This document shows, piece after piece, positions 58,516 to 64,000 of a stretch of DNA of 64,000 nucleotides (position 1 is the first letter of the stretch; every line of letters starts with the position of its first letter). The stretch is from Leptolyngbya sp. SIO1E4 (GTDB lineage: Bacteria; Cyanobacteriota; Cyanobacteriia; Phormidesmidales; Phormidesmidaceae): the NCBI GenBank assembly GCA_010672825.2, contig JAAHFU020000004.1, positions 310,001-374,000 of the forward strand, given 5' to 3'. Position numbers and translations under genes: made by a program. The notes below the pieces were generated by a model, which saw only the letters and a list, made by a program, of their open reading frames with translations, was not told the origin of the DNA and did not search any database.

Positions 58516-58983
58516 TTAGAGCATGTTGTGGACGATTTGATCTAATAGCTTCGAAAGCCTTTCCTGCTCTGCCTTTGACATGCCTGTGGTGGCGCGCTCA
58601 ATCGTCTCTGCGCCAATAGGGGGAAGGGTTCGCATCAACTGTTTGCCTTCATCCGTTAGCCAGATACGAACAACACGGCGATCGCTCGGATCACGCTCTC
58701 GATAGACAAGGGTGCGACCTTCCATGCGATCGACGACTCCAGTGAGGGTTGCCCCAAGCTGTTTGAGCTTGTCGGCAATTCCAGAGGTTGATAGTCCATC
58801 CTCTTCCCATAAACAACATAGGACGAGGTAATGGAATGGCGTGAGCCCATAGGGCTCTAGTCGCTCTAAAAAATCTCGATACATTAATTGGGATACGAGT
58901 TTGACTTTATACCCGATGTTGTAAGGCGCGAGGGCGTGATGCCATTGCTGAAGAAATTCAGCGGTTGATGATGAGTCAGGCAT
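58516..58983 (-). CDS. MarR family regulator, probable ChlR-like activator
   Basis: 155 residues from ATG 58983; TTG 59004 is the alternative. MarR winged helix: LTPFHYLVLCCLWEEDGLSTS, LKQLGATLTGVVDRMEGRTL (recognition helix) and the wing ERDPSDRRVVRIWLTDEGK. A Cys-Cys pair (LVLCCLW) lies in the second helix and could be an oxygen or redox sensor. In Synechocystis, the MarR-type protein ChlR activates the low-oxygen set chlA(II), ho2 and hemN. Here the regulator sits next to exactly those three genes, which strongly suggests the same role. It is 289 bp from the acsF stop on the same strand. Confidence 0.88.
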   Translation of the reverse strand: MPDSSSTAEFLQQWHHALAPYNIGYKVKLVSQLMYRDFLERLEPYGLTPFHYLVLCCLWEEDGLSTSGIADKLKQLGATLTGVVDRMEGRTLVYRERDPSDRRVVRIWLTDEGKQLMRTLPPIGAETIERATTGMSKAEQERLSKLLDQIVHNML

Positions 58984-59020
58984 TGTAGTGCAAACTTTTC
59001 CCAAGCCAAACAGTTAATAC

Positions 59021-59095
59021 GTTTGAGTCTAGTACAGCTTGGCCAAGACAGGGGCTAGCGTTTGGAGGTTAGGGGGCGATTGATCCAAATGTAAC
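59021..59095 (+). repeat. G-rich repeat, family A, diverged copy
   Basis: GTTTGAGTCTAGTACAGCTT, GGCCAAGACAGGGGCTAGCG, then TTGGAGGTTAGGGGGCGATTG and ATCCAAATGTAACC. It lies just upstream of the MarR gene and may include its promoter. Confidence 0.7.
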
Positions 59096-59170
59096 CTGCG
59101 ATAACTCCAGATTTCTAGGGAGTGATACCGCAGATTTGAGAGGGGGTGCTAGTTCTTTTTATCCGTTGCT

Positions 59171-59211
59171 TTTGCTAGATAACACCCCATATAAGCGTGT
59201 TATCTAGCAAA
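59171..59211. terminator. Long hairpin downstream of acsF
   Basis: TTTGCTAGATAACAC and GTGTTATCTAGCAAA form a perfect 15-bp stem with an 11-base loop, 61 bp beyond the acsF stop. It probably separates acsF from the MarR gene. Confidence 0.6.
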
Positions 59212-59272
59212 GCCTAAGACACCTCCAATATGGCTGCGATCCTCTGCCATCTCAAGGCAAACTTGCCTTCAA

Positions 59273-60343
59273 CTACCGCACAGTTTCGCGGATCGCTTCG
59301 GCATCAATGGGTTTAATCAAATACAGCCGGAGCAGGTCGCCGACAATGCCCGCCACTAGTGGCACCTTCCGTAAGGTTTTCCAGATCTTAGTGCCTGCTC
59401 CCTCCGCAATTTCCTTCAGCTTGAGGTTGCGATCAGCACAGCGATCTAAGCGCTTGAAGAATTCTGGGTGATCCACATCCAGAATGACCGGAAACGCCCG
59501 AGCGGAGGTGTCATTGGTTTGGCGAATCACTTCCGCATCAAACTCGGTCGCATCTAGGCCCAGCATCTCGTAGAATTTGGCCCGTTCATGGACGGTTAAG
59601 CTGTGGGTGGCAAAGACCGATAGCAAAAAGAAGCGGCTCCAGAGGCGAGACTGCCAGGTTTTCCACATTTGGGGCTGCGATCGCAGCAGGGCCTTAAAAA
59701 TATCGCCATGGCGATTTTCATCCTGACACCAACTCTCAAAATAGTTAAACAGCGGATAAAAACTGTGTTCAGGGTGCTGCTCTAAGTGGCGATAAATCAA
59801 GATATAGCGCCAATAGCCAATTTTCTCCGAAAGATAGACGGCATAGATAATCCACTCCACGGGAAAAAACGTGTAAGTGCGCTTTTTCGTGAGCTTTGCG
59901 AGATCTAGCGTCACATCAAAATCAGCCATGGCCTTATTGAGAAAGCCCGCATGACGAGCCTCATCCCGCGCCATCAGAGAAAACATTTCCGCCAGGATGG
60001 GGCTGCGCTGCTTGAGGCGACGCGACAGTTCCTTGAACAACAAAAAGCCTGAAAACTCCGACACACAAGAGCGCTCAAGATAATCGACAAAGGCCTGTCG
60101 CTCTTCTCCTTGAATGGTGTTCCAGGCTTGCTGGAATAAATCATCGCGCACAAAATGATGGCGATTATAATCAGCCCGCATTTCTGCCAGCATCGCCTCA
60201 AGATCTGCCTTGCCTGCTGACAGGTCTAAACTAGCCGCCCGCTCAAAGTCAGTCGTGTAAAAACGCGGAGTCAATAGATTTTCTTCAACCGCAGACTTTG
60301 ACCTCGACGGTGCTTTTCCTGACGATGGCACAGTGCTGACCAT
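59273..60343 (-). CDS. acsF: Mg-protoporphyrin IX monomethyl ester oxidative cyclase
   Basis: 356 residues. Diiron enzyme that closes the fifth (isocyclic) ring of chlorophyll using oxygen. Diiron ligands: SLMARDEARHAGFLNKA and CQDENRHGDIFKAL (both ExxH) plus upstream Glu residues. ATG 60343 is chosen because GGAGG lies five bases upstream, giving the normal family length; ATG 60391 has no ribosome site. Cyanobacteria often carry two versions; this one is likely the low-oxygen form (ChlA-II) because it stands with ho2 and hemN. Unlike in Synechocystis, where the three form one operon, here acsF is divergent from ho2-hemN across a 481-bp shared region. Confidence 0.95.
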   Translation of the reverse strand: MVSTVPSSGKAPSRSKSAVEENLLTPRFYTTDFERAASLDLSAGKADLEAMLAEMRADYNRHHFVRDDLFQQAWNTIQGEERQAFVDYLERSCVSEFSGFLLFKELSRRLKQRSPILAEMFSLMARDEARHAGFLNKAMADFDVTLDLAKLTKKRTYTFFPVEWIIYAVYLSEKIGYWRYILIYRHLEQHPEHSFYPLFNYFESWCQDENRHGDIFKALLRSQPQMWKTWQSRLWSRFFLLSVFATHSLTVHERAKFYEMLGLDATEFDAEVIRQTNDTSARAFPVILDVDHPEFFKRLDRCADRNLKLKEIAEGAGTKIWKTLRKVPLVAGIVGDLLRLYLIKPIDAEAIRETVR

Positions 60344-60433
60344 AGAGTCCTCCAATTCAAAGCATTCTTTAATAGCTAAAGAGTTATCCATTAAGAATAC
60401 GGCAAATCACTGTAGGCACAATCGAGGTTACAA

Positions 60434-60472
60434 TTTTTGACGGTCTGGCAGTGGGGTACCCTGCGTCAAAAA
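60434..60472. promoter_or_regulatory. Inverted repeat in the acsF-ho2 divergent region
   Basis: TTTTTGACG ... CGTCAAAAA, perfect 9-bp arms with a 21-base spacer, 91 bp upstream of the acsF start. A candidate binding site for the MarR-type regulator; no site consensus was available to compare. Confidence 0.4.
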
Positions 60473-60585
60473 CCTTACTAAGCAGCACTTTAACGCTTTA
60501 TCAGGATGCAGGAGCCGTTCCATTGCGTATCCTTGCTCCCCTTGAAAAAACGTGAAGTTTTGAAACTACGAATAAAGTGAATCGC

Positions 60586-60607
60586 TTAATCGCTATATGG
60601 TGATTAA
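60586..60607. promoter_or_regulatory. TTAATC-N10-GATTAA dyad in the acsF-ho2 region
   Basis: A 6-bp dyad nested in a wider AATCGC / GCGATT pair, midway between the divergent genes. It has the size expected of a MarR-type operator, but this is inference. Confidence 0.35.
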
Positions 60608-60824
60608 AGTGCGATTTACGACTGCTGCATCAGTGTTAGCCCCTGGCCTTGGGCTGTCGCTTTTATTTCCTCTCCGGTGCCTAACGCTCAAGTTACCCTC
60701 CTCTCGAGGGTCGCACTTCAAGCCCTGTGGGGCACTTGCCTAAGCAGTCGCTTTCTCTGTTTCAGACTCTCCTCTCAAAATTGTTTTTGCTTGCACATCA
60801 AGTGATCTATCGAGGTGATTTACA

Positions 60825-61577
60825 ATGACTCACGATTTAGCTATGCGTCTGCGAGAAGGGACCAAACAGTCTCATACCCTGGCGGAAAATACGGCCTTTA
60901 TGAAATGCTTTCTGAAGGGCATCGTTGAGAAAGAGCCATTTCGCAAGTTGACCGCAGACCTCTACTACGTCTACCGCACCTTAGAGGGCGAGATGAAACG
61001 TCATCGCGATCATCCCGTTGTTGGCCCGATGATCTTCCCTGAGCTGGAGCGCACTCAAAAGTTAGAAGAAGACCTGGCCTTTTACTACGGTGACAACTGG
61101 CGCAATGAAATTGCTGCCTCGCCGGAAGGTGAGAAATATGTGACCCGCCTCCGCGAAATCAGCAGCACTCACCCAGCCCTACTGGTTGCCCACGCCTATG
61201 TTCGCTACATGGGAGATCTCTCTGGGGGGCAAAGTTTGCGCAACATTACGCGCTCAGCTCTAGATCTGCCGCCCGATAAGGGGACTGGACTGCATGAATT
61301 TGATCAGCTCCCCACGGTTGAGACCAGACGCGCCTTTAAGATGCTCTACCGAGATGCCCTGAACTCCCTGCCGGTAGATGCAGAGACGATTGAAGCGATT
61401 GTGGTGGAGGCGAATGAGGTATTTGCGCTCAACCGCAATGTCTTCCATGAGCTGGAGCCAGACGTGAGAGCTGCGATCGGAGAGCACGTTTTTGACTTGA
61501 TCACGCGTCAAGATAAACCGGGCAGTACAGAACGCGCACCGGGCAATACGGCTGTCGAACTGGTTGCGGCTGAGTAA
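60825..61577 (+). CDS. ho2: Heme oxygenase (low-oxygen type)
   Basis: 250 residues, ATG 60825 with GAGGTG seven bases upstream. Opens heme to biliverdin, CO and iron, the first step of phycobilin synthesis. The proximal heme His is in REGTKQSHTLAENT, and the distal helix has YVRYMGDLSGGQSLRN. Ho1 and Ho2 cannot be told apart safely by eye; the neighbours acsF, hemN and a ChlR-like regulator make the low-oxygen form likely. A perfect hairpin follows before hemN, 98 bp downstream, so hemN may be expressed by partial read-through. Confidence 0.93.
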   Translation: MTHDLAMRLREGTKQSHTLAENTAFMKCFLKGIVEKEPFRKLTADLYYVYRTLEGEMKRHRDHPVVGPMIFPELERTQKLEEDLAFYYGDNWRNEIAASPEGEKYVTRLREISSTHPALLVAHAYVRYMGDLSGGQSLRNITRSALDLPPDKGTGLHEFDQLPTVETRRAFKMLYRDALNSLPVDAETIEAIVVEANEVFALNRNVFHELEPDVRAAIGEHVFDLITRQDKPGSTERAPGNTAVELVAAE

Positions 61578-61589
61578 TTAAAACATTTT

Positions 61590-61618
61590 GTCGGGGCATC
61601 GCATTGCGATGCCCCGAC
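61590..61618 (+). other. Perfect 29-base palindromic hairpin between ho2 and hemN
   Basis: GTCGGGGCATCGCA, one base, then TGCGATGCCCCGAC: a 14-bp stem, 12 bp after the ho2 stop. It is preceded by ACATTTT rather than followed by a U-run. It could end most ho2 transcripts, protect the mRNA end, or be a protein site. Confidence 0.7.
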
Positions 61619-61674
61619 TGCAAACGCCTCATGACAATTCTGGTTTCACGCCAGTCTCCATTCGCCATTGCTCT

Positions 61675-63075
61675 ATGAACACCCTGACGCTAACCCCGAC
61701 CTTTGATTCAGCGTTGTTGAAAAAATACAACCAGCCGTTGCCCCGCTACACCAGTTATCCCCCCGCGACTGAATTACGAGAAGGGTTTGGGAAAGCTGAC
61801 TTTGAAACCGCGATCGCCGTGGGCAATTACAAAAAAACGCCGCTCTCTCTTTATTGCCACATTCCCTTTTGCGAGGCTGCGTGTTACTTCTGCGGCTGCA
61901 ACACCATCATTACCCAACACAAGGCGGTTGCAGAGCCTTACCTCAAGTATCTGATCAACAACATTGAACAGGTGGCGGCCCTCAGCGATCGCCGCCGGGT
62001 TGTCAACCAGATGCATTGGGGGGGAGGTACCCCCAACTATTTGAACCTGGATCAAGTGGATCGGTTGTGGACAGCCCTGTCTCAGCATTTCCAATTTGCT
62101 GACGATGCCGAAATCTCCATTGAAGTCAACCCCCGCCAGTTGGATCGCAACTATGTGCTGGGGCTCCGGCAGATTGGCTTTAACCGTATCAGCTTTGGCA
62201 TTCAAGACTTTAACCCCCGGGTGCAAGCCGCCATCAATCGCATTCAACCCGAGGAAATGTTGTTTCAGGGTATGGCCTGGATGCGGGAGGCTGGCTTTGA
62301 GAGCATCAACGTGGATCTGATCTATGGTTTGCCCTATCAGACCGAGGTCACCTTCCGGGATACCATCCGCAAAGCGATCGCCCTGGACCCCGACCGCATT
62401 GCCCTCTTCAATTTTGCCTATGTGCCCTGGATGAAGCCTGTCCAGAAGAAGCACATCGATCCCACGCAGTTACCCTCCCCGGCAGAGAAGCTCAACATTT
62501 TTCATCTCAGCATTGATGAACTCACTGCCAATGGGTACCAGTTCATTGGCATGGATCACTTTGCCAAGCCAGATGATGAGCTGACCCTGGCCCAGCAGGC
62601 CGGGCAACTGCATCGCAACTTCCAGGGATATACCACCAAACCAGAGTCCGACCTCCTCGCCTTTGGCATGACCTCTATCAGCATGCTGCACGATGTCTAT
62701 GTGCAAAACCACAAGCGGCTCAGAGACTTTTATAAAGCGATGGATGCCCATCGGCTACCCATCGAACGTGGGGTTATTCTCAGCCGGGATGATGTGTTGC
62801 GGCGAGCCGTGATCATGGAATTGATGTGCCAATTTGAGCTGTCTAAGGCGGCTATTGAGTCTAAGTATCATCTCAGCTTTGATCAAGACTTTGATGAATA
62901 TTTTGCTCAAGAGCGACAAGACCTGAAAGCGTTAGAGGCCGATGGCTTGGTGCGCCTGACCCCCAACCACATTGAAGTCACCTCTGCCGGGCGATTACTC
63001 ATTCGCAACATTGCAGCGGTGTTTGATACCTACCTGCGCCATAAGCGAAACCGCCAGTTTTCTCAGTCGGTTTAA
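61675..63075 (+). CDS. hemN: Oxygen-independent coproporphyrinogen III dehydrogenase
   Basis: 466 residues. Radical SAM enzyme that decarboxylates coproporphyrinogen III without oxygen, feeding heme and chlorophyll synthesis under low oxygen. The cluster motif is CHIPFCEAACYFCGC, SAM motif HWGGGTPNY, followed by EVNPRQLDRNYV and FNRISFGIQDFNPRVQ. It is HemN proper rather than HemW: the C-terminal MELMCQFELSK region and full length are present. ATG 61675 is used; a frame to 61588 would run through the hairpin. It is the second plus-strand gene of the low-oxygen locus and is followed by a terminator. Confidence 0.95.
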   Translation: MNTLTLTPTFDSALLKKYNQPLPRYTSYPPATELREGFGKADFETAIAVGNYKKTPLSLYCHIPFCEAACYFCGCNTIITQHKAVAEPYLKYLINNIEQVAALSDRRRVVNQMHWGGGTPNYLNLDQVDRLWTALSQHFQFADDAEISIEVNPRQLDRNYVLGLRQIGFNRISFGIQDFNPRVQAAINRIQPEEMLFQGMAWMREAGFESINVDLIYGLPYQTEVTFRDTIRKAIALDPDRIALFNFAYVPWMKPVQKKHIDPTQLPSPAEKLNIFHLSIDELTANGYQFIGMDHFAKPDDELTLAQQAGQLHRNFQGYTTKPESDLLAFGMTSISMLHDVYVQNHKRLRDFYKAMDAHRLPIERGVILSRDDVLRRAVIMELMCQFELSKAAIESKYHLSFDQDFDEYFAQERQDLKALEADGLVRLTPNHIEVTSAGRLLIRNIAAVFDTYLRHKRNRQFSQSV

Positions 63076-63144
63076 TGCGCATCCGATATCCAGCGTCCCC
63101 AACAGGTTTTTCTGTTTTGCTCCAAAGACCCCATGGAGTTTACA

Positions 63145-63186
63145 GTTTCAGTGGTGAGACAAGGCAGGCTTACCACTGAAACTTTT
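63145..63186 (+). terminator. Terminator after hemN
   Basis: GTTTCAGTGGT ... ACCACTGAAAC, a perfect 11-bp stem with a 16-base loop, followed directly by TTTTC. Located 69 bp past the hemN stop. Confidence 0.75.
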
Positions 63187-63250
63187 CTCATCGAGATTCC
63201 GTAGGATGGGCATCGCCCGCTGCCTCTAAGGCAATACCATGGGGTTATAC

Positions 63251-63340
63251 GGCGGCTTGCATTCGGATAAAGTACAACCCAGGCCCCCAAACCCAAGCCC
63301 CTGGCTTGACCGAGACGTACTGGACTCAACTGAACAAGGC
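63251..63340 (-). repeat. G-rich repeat, family A, inverted complete copy
   Basis: On the minus strand: GTTCAGTTGAGTCCAGTACG, TCTCGGTCAAGCCAGGGGCT, TGGGTTTGGGGGCCTGGGTT, then GTACTTTATCCGAATGCAAG. Well preserved at both ends. Confidence 0.85.
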
Positions 63341-63435
63341 TATGTAGGCCCGGGAGTTATTTTCCGGGACTATTCCTTAGAGATTGTATGACTGTATGAT
63401 TATATAATCTAAAAATCCAGGTACGGTTATCTCTG

Positions 63436-63657
63436 ATGATTGCACCCATGAATACCTCGTTTCTTTCTGCCACGGCCATCACCGTGATCCTGGCTTACCT
63501 CAGTATTCGCAGCCAGGCCATTTTGGCTTTACTTGCGCTTGTGCTTGCTTTCTTTATGCTGCTGCTCAGCTTAGCGCTTGCTCCGAATTGGGTAAGAATC
63601 CTGCTCTTGCTTATGGGGCTGTGGTGGTGTTACCAACGCTCTGATTCAACCTCCTGA
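63436..63657 (+). CDS. Small two-helix membrane protein (tentative)
   Basis: 73 residues from ATG 63436, or 69 from ATG 63448 (MNTSFLS). Almost the whole chain is hydrophobic, forming two helices (about 8-25 and 28-48) and perhaps a third ending in LLLLMGLWWCYQRS. No ribosome site stands out and no family is recognised. The composition is plausible for a membrane peptide but could also be a chance frame, so confidence is modest. Confidence 0.4.
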   Translation: MIAPMNTSFLSATAITVILAYLSIRSQAILALLALVLAFFMLLLSLALAPNWVRILLLLMGLWWCYQRSDSTS

Positions 63658-63815
63658 TTCAACCTCAAGCCGCTGACGGCGACGCCCCGTGTAACCGATT
63701 GCTCGCGACCCTCTGATTCAGAAACGGGCTTATGAAAGTGTGGGGATACGGTGAGGTTTCCAGGTGGCTGATCAAAACTGTTGATCAAACCTATAGATCT
63801 CAGGCGGTATTTGCA

Positions 63816-64000
63816 TTAGATCTCAATCGGTATTTGCAGTCGAGCATCGACATATTTTTTAGCCCGTTTGATGGCATCTTCTCGGGTAAAGGCGCAGGGG
63901 ACAGCCACAGCACATCCGGCATCGTGATTTGCCCACACGGCATACAAAACTTGGCCGTCTTCTTCGCTTTGCTCAACTTCTAATTGCCACCCCCGGTATG
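63816..64000 (-). CDS. Hypothetical protein, 5' end beyond right edge
   Basis: An open minus-strand frame enters from the window end and stops with TAA at 63816-63818, giving at least 60 residues. The sequence YRGWQLEVEQSEEDGQVLYA ... FTREDAIKRAKKYVDARLQ has strong coding character: a strand pair followed by an amphipathic helix that ends the protein. It resembles the many small cyanobacterial proteins with a YRGW start, of unknown function. The plus-strand frame over the same place (63732-63983) is its shadow. An 11-base direct repeat (CGGTATTTGCA) lies at its stop codon. Confidence 0.7.
   Translation of the reverse strand, partial: YRGWQLEVEQSEEDGQVLYAVWANHDAGCAVAVPCAFTREDAIKRAKKYVDARLQIPIEI

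Noticed and set aside
63732-63983. 83-codon plus-strand frame at the right edge
   Set aside because: It is the complement of a better minus-strand frame that enters from beyond the window and has stronger coding character.

Overview
The window comes from a cyanobacterial chromosome, probably a filamentous, Leptolyngbya-like strain. The evidence is a psbA (D1) homologue, an oxidative Mg-protoporphyrin ester cyclase, heme oxygenase, a cytochrome b6f-type Rieske protein, and very frequent GCGATCGC (HIP1-type) octamers. The species call is inference; no rRNA or tRNA gene was seen.

Layout. (1) 1-13957, minus strand: two small related proteins, a giant 3744-residue beta-rich protein and a further gene cut by the left edge, all of unknown function. 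(2) 14204-18805: a two-gene glucose-type PTS (EIIA-HPr-EI fusion and EIICB), unusual for cyanobacteria. (3) 19826-23930: a small membrane protein, an AT-rich glycosyltransferase-like gene, a rogue-type D1 gene overlapping the leader of an adenosine-specific kinase gene, and an exported protein. (4) 23963-28621: an alcohol dehydrogenase, penicillin-binding protein 1C and a CPBP protease. (5) 28895-38137: an accessory block of single genes (C45 hydrolase, two AraC regulators, M28 peptidase, PaO-like Rieske oxygenase, acetyltransferases, Rpn-type nuclease, MNT antitoxin with a HEPN toxin broken by an amber codon). (6) 38245-44046: a giant alpha-2-macroglobulin-like lipoprotein, the usual partner of PBP1C. 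(7) 44301-55204: a probable stress/redox island holding a BASS/ACR3-type transporter, Usp, ArsA-type ATPase, a second-type PetC Rieske protein and a DUF2892 protein (minus strand), then an ArsR repressor, a CRP-AAA+-polyferredoxin fusion and cysteine synthase (plus strand). Three AT-rich dyad boxes may tie this island together. (8) 55384-58372: pentapeptide protein, M14-like peptidase and two membrane proteins. (9) 58516-63075: the low-oxygen tetrapyrrole locus, with a MarR (ChlR-like) regulator and acsF on the minus strand divergent from ho2 and hemN. (10) The right edge carries a small membrane ORF and a gene cut by the window end.

Genes in regions 3 and 9 suggest an organism that adapts its photosystem and pigment synthesis to low oxygen: a D1 with altered manganese ligands plus alternative enzymes for chlorophyll, bilin and heme synthesis.

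Intergenic DNA is rich in repeats: about ten copies of a GGGTCTAGGGTTTGGGG-type repeat, a 115-bp MITE with a reconstructable insertion site, a second MITE-like element near 19.6 kb, and a 54-bp repeat present twice. The most unusual items are the CRP-AAA+-polyferredoxin fusion, the giant-protein operon, and the rogue D1/adenosine-kinase pair.
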